Below, piece by piece: positions 1 to 7,480 of a DNA stretch of 64,000 nucleotides. The DNA comes from Endosaccharibacter trunci (GTDB lineage: Bacteria; Pseudomonadota; Alphaproteobacteria; Acetobacterales; Acetobacteraceae), in contig JAMSKV010000004.1 of the NCBI GenBank assembly GCA_024515975.1, positions 124,001 to 188,000 of the forward strand, written 5' to 3'. A program made the position numbers and the translations under genes. Positions within the stretch are counted from its first letter, which is position 1. The number at the start of each line of letters is the position of its first letter. The notes under the pieces are model-generated. The model worked only from the letters and a program-made list of their open reading frames with translations. It ran no database searches and was not told where the DNA came from.

Positions 1-1166
1 ATCTCGGCCATGCCTCGGGAGATGCGTTGCTGAAAACGGTCGCAGCGCGCTTGCGGGAACATCTTCAGCCGAGCGAAGTCGCCGCCAGGATCGGTGGCGA
101 CGAGTTCGCCGTGTTGATCCGGGTGCAGGATCAGCCTTCTGCCGCCGCGCGGGCCGCAAGCCTCTGTGTTGCGCTTCAGATCGAAGGGGGCGCCCCCAAC
201 TCAAGTCTACCCACCAGCGCCAGTATTGGCGTGGCGATTTCGCCGACGCATGGCACGAGACTTGATCAGCTTATGCGCCGGGCAGATTTCGCGCTGTACG
301 AGGCCAAGAACCAGGGCAAAGGCGCTCCATGCTTTTTTGAGATGCGGATGGAAAACGCTTTCCTGAGCCGGCAGCGCCTGCTGAGCGAACTGGCCACGGC
401 GTTGGATCAGGGTCAGATTTTCGCCGAATACCAACCCATCGCCGATGTCAGCAGCGGCCAGATCGTCTCCGCCGAAGCTCTGGTGCGCTGGGCACACCCC
501 ACGCGCGGCAAGCTCGCGGCAGGCAGCTTCGTGCTGGCCGCCGAAGGCAGCGACCTGATCGAACCCCTCGGCGCGCGCATGCTGAAGCTGGCCTGCCGCG
601 CCGCAGGGACCTGGCAGACACGCATCCCCGTCTCGGTGAACCTGTCGCCCCGGCAATTGCGATCCGGCCGCTTCGTCCCGATCCTTACCGAATGTCTGGC
701 CGAGACCGGCCTGCCGCCGCATCGGCTGATCCTCGAAGTCACCGAAACCGTCTTCCTGGACACGCCCAGCCGCATCATCCAACAGCTGGACCTGATCAGG
801 GCGATGGGTGTGCGCCTGGTGCTGGACGATTTCGGCACCGGCTACTCGTCGCTCACCTATCTGCGGCGTTTCGATGTGGACGGCATCAAGATCGACGCCT
901 CGTTCGTGCGCGACCTGCCGCACTCGCGCAAGGTCGGCGCCATCGTCCGCACGATCGGACGTCTCGCCTCCGACATGAACATCTACGTCACCGCCGAAGG
1001 CGTCGAGACCGAGGAGCAGCTTCGTTGGCTGCGCGGCAACGGCATCGCCTTCGCGCAGGGTTTTCTGCTCGGCCGGCCGGCCGACGACCCGTTCGTGGCC
1101 ATGACAAGCGCCGCGCGCGAACGCCGTCAGGCGCCGGCGCGGCCGCTGGAACACGGTCCGGCCTGA
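1..1166 (+). CDS. GGDEF-EAL domain c-di-GMP signalling protein (5' truncated by window)
   Basis: The reading frame is open from the left edge (Leu-Gly-His-Ala-Ser-Gly-Asp, a normal GGDEF-domain segment), so the true start lies outside the window. A GGDEF domain with intact GGDEF signature comes first, then an EAL phosphodiesterase domain. The EAL part keeps AEALVRW, NLSPRQ, EVTE, LDDFGTGYSS, the KIDASFV lysine and EGVET, so it looks catalytically competent. The family makes and breaks cyclic di-GMP. No RxxD inhibitory site is seen five residues before GGDEF. Which activity dominates cannot be told, and any N-terminal sensor domain is not visible. Confidence 0.93.
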   Translation, partial: LGHASGDALLKTVAARLREHLQPSEVAARIGGDEFAVLIRVQDQPSAAARAASLCVALQIEGGAPNSSLPTSASIGVAISPTHGTRLDQLMRRADFALYEAKNQGKGAPCFFEMRMENAFLSRQRLLSELATALDQGQIFAEYQPIADVSSGQIVSAEALVRWAHPTRGKLAAGSFVLAAEGSDLIEPLGARMLKLACRAAGTWQTRIPVSVNLSPRQLRSGRFVPILTECLAETGLPPHRLILEVTETVFLDTPSRIIQQLDLIRAMGVRLVLDDFGTGYSSLTYLRRFDVDGIKIDASFVRDLPHSRKVGAIVRTIGRLASDMNIYVTAEGVETEEQLRWLRGNGIAFAQGFLLGRPADDPFVAMTSAARERRQAPARPLEHGPA

Positions 1167-1189
1167 CGGGCCGCCTTCAACCCGCTTAC

Positions 1190-1219
1190 AAAAAAAAGCC
1201 GTTCCACGACGGGAACGGC
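1190..1219 (-). terminator. Rho-independent terminator after rplT
   Basis: Read on the minus strand, an 8-bp perfect stem (GCCGTTCC/GGAACGGC) with a 6-nt loop is followed directly by eight T residues. It lies 27 bases past the rplT stop codon and ends the rpmI-rplT transcript. Confidence 0.9.
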
Positions 1220-1246
1220 CTTCTCATGATCCGAAGGGCAGGTCGA

Positions 1247-1606
1247 TCAGGCGGCGATCGCCTGCTTCACCTTGCCGACGATCTCGCCGAACGCCGCCGG
1301 ATCGTCATACGCGATCGCCGAAAGCACCTTGCGGTCGATCTCGATCCCGGCCGTGTTCAGCCCGGCAATGAAGCGGCTGTAGGTCAGGCCATGCTCGCGC
1401 ACCGCAGCGTTGATACGCTGGATCCACAGGGCGCGGAACTCGCGCTTCTTGTTGCGGCGGTCGCGATACGCATACTGGAGCGACTTCTCCAGACGCTCGA
1501 GCGCGATGCGGTAGTTGGTCGACGACCGGCCGACGAAGCCCTTGCTCTGGGCCAGAACCTTCTTGTGACGGGCGTGCGTGGTAACGCCCCGCTTGACGCG
1601 TGCCAT
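1247..1606 (-). CDS. rplT: 50S ribosomal protein L20
   Basis: A 119-residue protein with the typical L20 start ([16 protein letters not shown]) and the conserved [19 protein letters not shown] block that contacts 23S rRNA. L20 is needed for early assembly of the large ribosomal subunit. The length is normal for the family. It follows rpmI by 13 bases on the same strand, and a strong terminator follows it. In many bacteria infC precedes and pheS follows this pair; neither is present here. Confidence 0.98.
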   Translation of the reverse strand: MARVKRGVTTHARHKKVLAQSKGFVGRSSTNYRIALERLEKSLQYAYRDRRNKKREFRALWIQRINAAVREHGLTYSRFIAGLNTAGIEIDRKVLSAIAYDDPAAFGEIVGKVKQAIAA

Positions 1607-1619
1607 ATCTCAGCGCTCC

Positions 1620-1823
1620 TCAGGCCAGCCCGTACGGGGCCCATTGCTTGACGGTCTTGCCGTCCATCTCGGTCAGCGTCTGGCTGCCCCGGTTGGTCCG
1701 CTTCATCTTCTGCGGCCGGTTGATCAGCCCGTGGCGCTTGTTGCCGGGACCTGCGAGCACCTTGCCGGTCGCGGTGATCTTGAACCGCTTCTTGACCGAC
1801 GACTTGGTCTTCATCTTGGGCAT
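1620..1823 (-). CDS. rpmI: 50S ribosomal protein L35
   Basis: A 67-residue basic protein beginning [15 protein letters not shown] with the [15 protein letters not shown] motif, both diagnostic of bacterial L35. A good ribosome binding site (GAGGAGATC) precedes the ATG. It is co-transcribed with rplT. The roughly 200 bases upstream, up to the end of the antiporter operon, probably hold the promoter; no infC is found there. Confidence 0.98.
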   Translation of the reverse strand: MPKMKTKSSVKKRFKITATGKVLAGPGNKRHGLINRPQKMKRTNRGSQTLTEMDGKTVKQWAPYGLA

Positions 1824-2026
1824 TTCGATCTCCTCGACTGGAGCCGTCTCTCACCCCGAAAGGCCGGTCCGCCATCGGACCCCGAAACAGCCGTCGCGGC
1901 CGGGCATGCCCATTCCAGGCCCGGACGCGCGAACAAGCGCGGACGTTTAGGGCCAAGCGCCCCCCGAAGCAAGCACGAACGCGGGCCAGGCGCAGGATTC
2001 GATGCCCGGAGGCCCCTGCCTATCCG

Positions 2027-3814
2027 TCAACCGAACGAGGCAGCCACCCCGAACAGCGCCAGCCCTGCGGTCAGCCACGCCACATAATCCGCCACCCTGC
2101 CGCTTTGCAGCGCCGACAGCCCCCTCAGCGCCGGTGCCGCGAAGCGATCGAATCCGTGCGCCAGCGGGCAGGGCAGCCGGTGCCAGAACAGTTGCAGCGC
2201 CGCCACGAGAATCGCCGCCGCGGTGGCGATCCAGGGCAGCACCGAATGCGGCGCAACCCGCCAGGGCGGCGGCACGATCGCATGCAACCGCCCCATCCCC
2301 AGGATCGCGTTCGTCTGCGGCGCCATCAGCGCCTGCGCGGCCAGCCAGCCGATCCGGTCGGCGTCGTGGCGCAGCGGCACTGCCAGCACCAGCAGCGCCG
2401 CGACGGGCAACAGCATCAGCCAGAGCGGCCGGTCGGCATCCTCGCGCTCGTCTTCGGTCGGAGAGCGCTCCTCCTCGCCCGGCACCGGCCCCAGCCCGGC
2501 GAAGACGCGCCCCGTCACCCGCAACACCGCCGCCCCGGTGCAGACCAGCCCGGCGCAGATCGCGATCTCCGCCGGCCAGCAGCCGGCAAGGCGGGCCGCA
2601 TCCCAGATCCGCTCCAGCCCGGCATCCATCACGCCGAGCGGCAATCCCGCCAGAAGCAGCCCGCCGGCGCCGATCGCCACCCCGGCCGGCCAGATCTGCC
2701 GCCCGGCGCCGCGCAGACCGATCTCGTCCGCCCCGCCGAGGCGCGCCAGCAGGATGCCCGCGCCCATGAACAAGGAGCCCTTCACCAGACCGTGCCCGAC
2801 CAGATAGACCAGCGCACCGGATACGCCCTGCCGATCCAGCAGCGCGAAGCCGATCAGCATGATGCCGGCATGGGAGATGGTGGAAAACGCCAGCAGCCTT
2901 TTGACGTGCCGCTGCAGCAACGCCATCACCCCGCCCAGCGCGGCGCTTGCCGTTCCCATGCCCAGCAGGAGCCCGTGCATCAGCGCATGCACCACCGGCG
3001 CCGATGCGAACACGGCCCAGTAGAGCTCGGCGATACCGAACAGCGCGATCGCCACCATCGCGCCGGAAAAGATCACCGATACCGGGCTGTGCGCCACCGA
3101 ATGCGCGTCCGGAAGCCAGAACTGGAACGGCACCTGCGCGCCCTTGATCAGCAGCCCGGTCGACAGAAGGCAGAAGGACGCTACCACGACCGGATCGCCG
3201 GGCGAGGCCGACACGCCCCGGGCGATGCCTGCGAAATCCAGCGCCCCCGTTCGGCTATAGGCCAAGCCGATTCCGGCCAGGATCAGATACGCGCCGATCG
3301 TGTTCACCACGGTGAAGTTCAGTGCGCCAGACAGAGCCGAGGAGCGCAGCGCGTAGCCGGTCAGCGCGAACGCCGCCACGCTCATCAGCTCGAACCACAC
3401 GAACAGGTTGAACAGATCGTGGGTCAGGCAGAACCCGATCTGTCCGGCCATGAACAACAGCATCAGCAGATGGAAATGCGCCGAGGTCTTCTCGAAAAAT
3501 CCCCAGGAGAAAACCAGTGTCGCCGCGAACAGGGCGGCGATGAAGGCGGCGATCCATCCGCCCGCCGGGGTCACCACGAAGGCGATGCCGATCGGCTGGC
3601 CGCCGCGCGGGGTCCAGCCACCGAACCAGGTCACGATCGGACCGGCCGCGCTCCTGTCGGCCAGAAACCCGCACAATCCAGCGCAGCACAGGGCGATCAG
3701 GATCGCCAGCACGTCCGGCATGCGCCGCGGCAGGATCGGCGCCGTGGCCAGGATCAGCGCCGCGGAGAGCAGCGGAATCGCCACCGGCAGCACGGCCATC
3801 TGCTGCAAGGTCAT
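2027..3814 (-). CDS. Mrp/Mbh-type antiporter subunit D (proton-translocating NuoL/M/N-like)
   Basis: A 595-residue polytopic membrane protein of the NADH-quinone oxidoreductase/Mrp antiporter family. The conserved WFELMSVAAFALTGYALR region carries the membrane Glu typical of these ion channels. It is longer than a usual MrpD (about 500 residues). After an acidic linker (EEERSPTEDERED) there are extra C-terminal membrane segments from about residue 464, including RGLSALQSGRVADYVAWL, which recalls the NuoL/MbhH C-terminus. It is the last gene of the seven-gene operon and the only full antiporter-like subunit in it, so it is expected to carry the proton path. Cation specificity cannot be inferred. 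Confidence 0.9.
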   Translation of the reverse strand: MTLQQMAVLPVAIPLLSAALILATAPILPRRMPDVLAILIALCCAGLCGFLADRSAAGPIVTWFGGWTPRGGQPIGIAFVVTPAGGWIAAFIAALFAATLVFSWGFFEKTSAHFHLLMLLFMAGQIGFCLTHDLFNLFVWFELMSVAAFALTGYALRSSALSGALNFTVVNTIGAYLILAGIGLAYSRTGALDFAGIARGVSASPGDPVVVASFCLLSTGLLIKGAQVPFQFWLPDAHSVAHSPVSVIFSGAMVAIALFGIAELYWAVFASAPVVHALMHGLLLGMGTASAALGGVMALLQRHVKRLLAFSTISHAGIMLIGFALLDRQGVSGALVYLVGHGLVKGSLFMGAGILLARLGGADEIGLRGAGRQIWPAGVAIGAGGLLLAGLPLGVMDAGLERIWDAARLAGCWPAEIAICAGLVCTGAAVLRVTGRVFAGLGPVPGEEERSPTEDEREDADRPLWLMLLPVAALLVLAVPLRHDADRIGWLAAQALMAPQTNAILGMGRLHAIVPPPWRVAPHSVLPWIATAAAILVAALQLFWHRLPCPLAHGFDRFAAPALRGLSALQSGRVADYVAWLTAGLALFGVAASFG

Positions 3815-3853
3815 GGCCGCCCCATCATCGCCGTCCCCGTCATCGCTGCATTT

Positions 3854-4222
3854 TCACGGCTGCATCGGGCGCACGCGTTCCGGATCGAGCGTGCCCTTCC
3901 GCTTGTGCAGTTGCAGCACCAGCGCCAGAAGCAGCGCGGTCACCGTCACGCCGATCACGATATCGGTCAGCACAAGCGCCTGGACCACGGGATCCACCGC
4001 GCGCCCGGGCGGATGCGAATAGAAGATCGGCGCCGTCGCGTTCCAGCGATATCCCACCGCCAGCAGCAGCACATAGGTCGAGGCCTGCACCACGCCGAGA
4101 CAGCCGATCAGGTGCACATAATGCCGGCTGGTGACGATGCCGTAGAGGCCGATGCCGAACAGCCACGCCGCCACCAGCCAGGGCAGAAGCGTGACAGGCG
4201 GCGCATGCAAGACGGCACTCAT
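3854..4222 (-). CDS. mnhC: Mrp antiporter subunit C (NuoK-like)
   Basis: A 122-residue protein with three predicted membrane helices and the NuoK/MnhC pattern (GLYGIVTSRHYVHLIGCLGVVQAS, then DPVVQALVLTDIVIG, where the intramembrane acid is expected). It sits in the Mrp complex next to subunit D. Its ATG overlaps the stop codon of the upstream subunit B gene (ATGA), which indicates translational coupling. Subunit D starts 39 bases downstream. Confidence 0.92.
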   Translation of the reverse strand: MSAVLHAPPVTLLPWLVAAWLFGIGLYGIVTSRHYVHLIGCLGVVQASTYVLLLAVGYRWNATAPIFYSHPPGRAVDPVVQALVLTDIVIGVTVTALLLALVLQLHKRKGTLDPERVRPMQP

Positions 4223-4992
4223 GGGTCGTCGCCCTCCTCATCGCCGTCCGGAACCGGCTCGCGCGTTTCTTCCAGGAACTCGATCAGCAGAATCACGAAC
4301 CCGCCGGTCACCGCCGCCCCGACCCCGGCATTCTCGAACTGCATCAGACCGCCGGAGAACAGGTCGCCCTTCTGTCCGAACGGCAGCATGTTCTGGAGAA
4401 ACGGCAGCCCCATGACCAGGGAAGCGAACCCGCACAGGGCATAGAGCGCCGCGCCACCGCCCTCCAGAGCGTCGAACAGCTCAGAGGGCGCGACCCGCCG
4501 CCAGCCCGGATACCCCTCGCCCAGGAACACGCATAACAGGCCGGAGGCGATGATCGCGCCGCCCTGGAAACCGCCGCCAGGCGTGGTCATGGCGTGCAGC
4601 ACCACATACAGGCCGAACAGAATGACCACCGCGCCGAACAGGCGGCTCGCCAGGACGGTGCTGTCCGCCCGCGCGATGATCGGCCGGCCGGGCACGCGCT
4701 GCGGCTCGCTTTCCGTTTCCCCACGGCTGCCGCGCAACAACACGGTGGCGCCGCCCACGGCACAGAGCAGCATCATCTCCTCGCCCAGCGTGTCGAAGCC
4801 GCGATAATCGAAATTGATCGCGCTGACCATGTTGGTGGTGTGCCGCTCGGCCAGCGCCACGGCATTGATGAGATCGCCATACGGCATCGAGTGATCGCCG
4901 AAACGCGGCATATGCGCGGCGACATGCAGCACCGCCGGCAGGACCAGCGCGCAGCAGGCCAGGAACAACAGGCGACGCAGGCGGGGGCTCAC
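4219..4992 (-). CDS. mnhB: Mrp antiporter subunit B with MbhE-like N-terminal region
   Basis: A 257-residue membrane protein. Residues 1 to about 95 resemble the last segment of MrpA (MbhE-like, with the INFDYRGFDTLGEEMMLL block). Residues from about 105 are a canonical MnhB domain (HAMTTPGGGFQGGAIIASG). The start is a GTG that overlaps the stop of the upstream DUF4040 gene (GTGA). Because the gene order is E-F-G-DUF4040-B-C-D, MrpA's C-terminal parts are present as separate or fused pieces, while its NuoL-like body is not. Confidence 0.9.
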   Translation of the reverse strand: MSPRLRRLLFLACCALVLPAVLHVAAHMPRFGDHSMPYGDLINAVALAERHTTNMVSAINFDYRGFDTLGEEMMLLCAVGGATVLLRGSRGETESEPQRVPGRPIIARADSTVLASRLFGAVVILFGLYVVLHAMTTPGGGFQGGAIIASGLLCVFLGEGYPGWRRVAPSELFDALEGGGAALYALCGFASLVMGLPFLQNMLPFGQKGDLFSGGLMQFENAGVGAAVTGGFVILLIEFLEETREPVPDGDEEGDDP

Positions 4993-5270
4993 GAGGCCGC
5001 ATCCTCCTCGCCGTCCGGACGCTCGACGCGTTCCGTGGTCAGATCGGTGCGCACGCTGGCCAGGACCACCAGAAACAACAACGGCGTCACCGCGCTGCCA
5101 GCGGCCAGTTCCGCGAACGCCACATCGGGCGCCTGGAACGCCATGAACAGAAGCGACAGGGCGATGCCATTGGCGGCGATCGCCACGACCTGGCGGCGCG
5201 GGACGCGGGAGAACACGATGGCGGTGCCGGTGATCGCCACCAGCAGGAGGAGCGGCAGAAGCAGGCTCAT
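4989..5270 (-). CDS. DUF4040/MbhD-like antiporter subunit (stand-alone MrpA C-terminal module)
   Basis: A 93-residue protein with about three membrane segments. NGIALSLLFMAFQAPDVAFAE and AVTPLLFLVVLAS match the DUF4040 module that is the C-terminal part of MrpA in canonical systems and is MbhD in membrane-bound hydrogenases. The ATG overlaps the stop of mrpG (ATGA), and its own stop overlaps the GTG of mrpB. It is an independent gene here rather than part of a large MrpA. Confidence 0.88.
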   Translation of the reverse strand: MSLLLPLLLLVAITGTAIVFSRVPRRQVVAIAANGIALSLLFMAFQAPDVAFAELAAGSAVTPLLFLVVLASVRTDLTTERVERPDGEEDAAS

Positions 5271-5614
5271 CCAAGTCTCTCGTCGCCACGACGCGGATCG
5301 GACGGCTCGGACAGAGCCGCGGACGGCAGCGCCTCCGGGACATGGCCGCGCGCCACCATCGCCCGGCCCAGGACGTGCGACGTGGCGGCACTCCCCAAAA
5401 GCGTGAACAGCGTGATCAGCGCCATCTTGATCGCGCGCCCGGACGCGCCGTCGGACAGGAACGCTGCCAGTGTCAGCGAGAATCCGACACCGGTCGTCAC
5501 GAACACGGCGCAATGCATCCGATCCAGCGTATCGCGCAGACGCAGGAAACCGAGCGTGCCGATCGCGGCGCAGATCACCGCCAGACACAGCAGAACGGCG
5601 ATCGCGCCGGCCAT
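5267..5614 (-). CDS. mnhG: Mrp antiporter subunit G
   Basis: A 115-residue protein with three membrane helices and the MnhG hallmark GTLGFLRLRDTLDRMH followed by VTTGVGFSLTLAAFL. The ATG chosen overlaps the mrpF stop codon by one base (TGATG), so a longer in-frame N-terminus is unlikely. MnhG is a small accessory subunit required for assembly or activity of Mrp complexes. Confidence 0.92.
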   Translation of the reverse strand: MAGAIAVLLCLAVICAAIGTLGFLRLRDTLDRMHCAVFVTTGVGFSLTLAAFLSDGASGRAIKMALITLFTLLGSAATSHVLGRAMVARGHVPEALPSAALSEPSDPRRGDERLG

Positions 5615-5865
5615 CACAACCACCGTTCCCAGAACATTGCGAACACGAAGTTCGCCGGCACCGACAGCAAGATCAGGGCCAGTGAGAGATCCATGAAGCT
5701 CGGCTGCTCGAACGCGAAACACATCAGCGCCAGCACCATTGCCGACAGCGACGTCGCGAGTTGCAGCGCCGCCAGCCGCGCGAAACCGCTGCCACGCCCG
5801 ACGCAGACCAGCGCCACCATGGCGGGAACCAGCACGCCCAGCGTTGCCAGGAGCCAGATCGTCAT
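5614..5865 (-). CDS. mnhF: Mrp antiporter subunit F
   Basis: An 83-residue hydrophobic protein with three membrane segments. RGSGFARLAALQLATSLSA is followed by SFMDLSLALILLSVPANFVF, the MnhF/PhaF pattern in which an acidic residue lies in the last helices. It overlaps mrpE by four bases (ATGA) and mrpG by one base. Confidence 0.9.
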   Translation of the reverse strand: MTIWLLATLGVLVPAMVALVCVGRGSGFARLAALQLATSLSAMVLALMCFAFEQPSFMDLSLALILLSVPANFVFAMFWERWL

Positions 5866-6335
5866 ACCGGCCACCTCGGGTCGGCGGGATCGCGCGACGG
5901 CGCGAGCTTGTGCATCACCAGCGTATCCCGCCCGCGCGGCGCGGCCAGAACAAAGCCGTTCGGCGCCAGGGACGCACCCAGAACCACCAGCGCCCGGCGC
6001 CCGGCCGCCTGCGGATCGTCGCCGCCATGCCGGAACGCCACCGTCTCGATCGTCCCCGCGCGCCCGTCGGGGCGGCGCAGGATCGCGGCGCACAGAACCC
6101 GCCCGACGCGCAGCGTATCGATCAGAAGAGCGCGGCTGACACGCAACAGAACGCGCGGCGGAGGACGCAGAACCAGGAGACGTGGCTCGCCACGATGGAT
6201 CGTCGAAACGAGGACGCAAAGCAGCACCGCACAGCCGACTCCGGCGAGGATTTCATGGAAGCCGAGGCTTCCGGTCAGGGCGGCGTAAAGCAGGAAAAGG
6301 GCGCAGAACAGCAGAACCGGACGGATCAATCCCAC
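5862..6335 (-). CDS. mnhE: Mrp antiporter subunit E (first gene of the operon)
   Basis: A 157-residue MnhE-family protein with two N-terminal membrane segments and a cytoplasmic domain (SRALLIDTLRVGRVLCAAILRR, LGASLAPNGFVLA). The start is a GTG with GGAG seven bases upstream. It opens the antiporter operon, whose promoter should lie in the 125 bases up to position 6460. That gap also holds a GGAGCCT/AGGCTCC stem at 6393-6418 without a T-run. Confidence 0.88.
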   Translation of the reverse strand: MGLIRPVLLFCALFLLYAALTGSLGFHEILAGVGCAVLLCVLVSTIHRGEPRLLVLRPPPRVLLRVSRALLIDTLRVGRVLCAAILRRPDGRAGTIETVAFRHGGDDPQAAGRRALVVLGASLAPNGFVLAAPRGRDTLVMHKLAPSRDPADPRWPV

Positions 6336-6460
6336 CGCGACGCTCCGCCACCGCCGGACGCGCGGGAGATCCGCGGTCCCAGACGCGAAACGGAGCCTAG
6401 GGGCTTTCCCAGGCTCCGTCCAGCAACCGTACCCCGTTTATGGGGACAGTTTTTACTTGC

Positions 6461-7366
6461 TCAGGCGAGACCGGTGCCGCCGGTCGCGCCGTAGGTTTCG
6501 CCGGTTACGTAGCTGGCCTCCTGCGACGCCAGGAAGACGTAGATCGGGGCGATCTCCACCGGCTGGCCCGGGCGCCCCAGCGGCACGGAGGAGCCGAACT
6601 TTTCGACGGCGTCCTGCGGCTGGCCGCCGGAGGGCTGCAAAGCGGTCCAGAACGGGCCGGGCGCCACGGCGTTCACACGAATGCCTTTCTCGATCAGCTG
6701 CTTGGCCAGCACCTTGGTGAAGGTGATGATACCGGCCTTTGTGGTCGAGTAATCCAGCAGGATTTCCGGCGCCTTGTAGGCCACCACGGAGGCGGTGTTG
6801 ATGATCGACGAGCCCGGCTTCAAAAGCGGCGTCGCGGCCTTGCAGATCCAGAACATCGCATAGAGATTGGTCTTCAACGTCCGGTCGAATTGTTCTTCCG
6901 AGACGTCGTCAATGCTATCCTGGTTCGTCTGCTTGCCGGCATTGTTGACCAGGATGTCGAGACCGCCCAGCGCGGTCGCGGCGTCCTGCACCAGCGTCTT
7001 GCAGAAAGCCGGGTCGGTGATGTCGCCCGGCAGCAGGATCGCCTTTCGTCCTTCCGCCTCGATCAGCGCTGCGATCTTGTGCGCATCCCGCGCTTCTTCC
7101 GGCAGAAAGCTCATGGCCACATCGGCGCCTTCCCGCGCGAAAGCCAGGGCGGCGGCGCTGCCAATTCCGGAATCCGCCCCCGTCACCAGCGCCTTTCGGC
7201 CGGCAAGACGGTTATGGCCGACATAGGAGGATTCGCCATGATCCGGTTTCGGGTCCATCTCCGCATCCAGGCCCGGCGCGCTCTGCGGCTGACGCGGAAA
7301 CGGCGGCCGCGGATACTGGAAACGCGGATCCTGCATGGTGACGCGGTCGGTCTTGCTGTCGCTCAT
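6461..7366 (-). CDS. SDR family oxidoreductase (YghA/GSP39-like)
   Basis: A 301-residue classical short-chain dehydrogenase. It has the cofactor motif TGADSGIGSA, the NNAG motif (VNNAGKQ) and the catalytic YSTTK. The long N-terminal tail rich in Pro and Gln (PRFQYPRPPFPRQPQSAPG) is typical of the subgroup of NADP-dependent aldehyde or general-stress reductases such as YghA. The start chosen is the ATG at 7366. It follows the GH15 gene by 114 bases on the same strand, so the two may be co-expressed. The substrate is unknown. Confidence 0.88.
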   Translation of the reverse strand: MSDSKTDRVTMQDPRFQYPRPPFPRQPQSAPGLDAEMDPKPDHGESSYVGHNRLAGRKALVTGADSGIGSAAALAFAREGADVAMSFLPEEARDAHKIAALIEAEGRKAILLPGDITDPAFCKTLVQDAATALGGLDILVNNAGKQTNQDSIDDVSEEQFDRTLKTNLYAMFWICKAATPLLKPGSSIINTASVVAYKAPEILLDYSTTKAGIITFTKVLAKQLIEKGIRVNAVAPGPFWTALQPSGGQPQDAVEKFGSSVPLGRPGQPVEIAPIYVFLASQEASYVTGETYGATGGTGLA

Positions 7367-7480
7367 GGGAAAACTCGATTCGAGAGGTTGCGGCGCCTCT
7401 AAGGCCGAACCGCGCGAGCGGTTGCAGCCGATCCTGAAACCGTCACCCACGATTGCGCGAGGATGACGCGGCCGGAACGA

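Noticed and set aside
207-1154. Long open frames on the minus strand opposite the GGDEF-EAL gene
   Set aside because: Arg/Gly/His-rich composition with no family motif; they mirror the GC-biased third positions of the real gene.
2105-4444. A very long plus-strand open frame across the antiporter operon
   Set aside because: Gln/Arg/His-rich nonsense opposite seven well-recognised subunit genes.
6393-6418. Hairpin GGAGCCT...AGGCTCC between the SDR and mrpE genes
   Set aside because: No T-run on either strand; may be incidental in GC-rich DNA, so it is not listed as a terminator.
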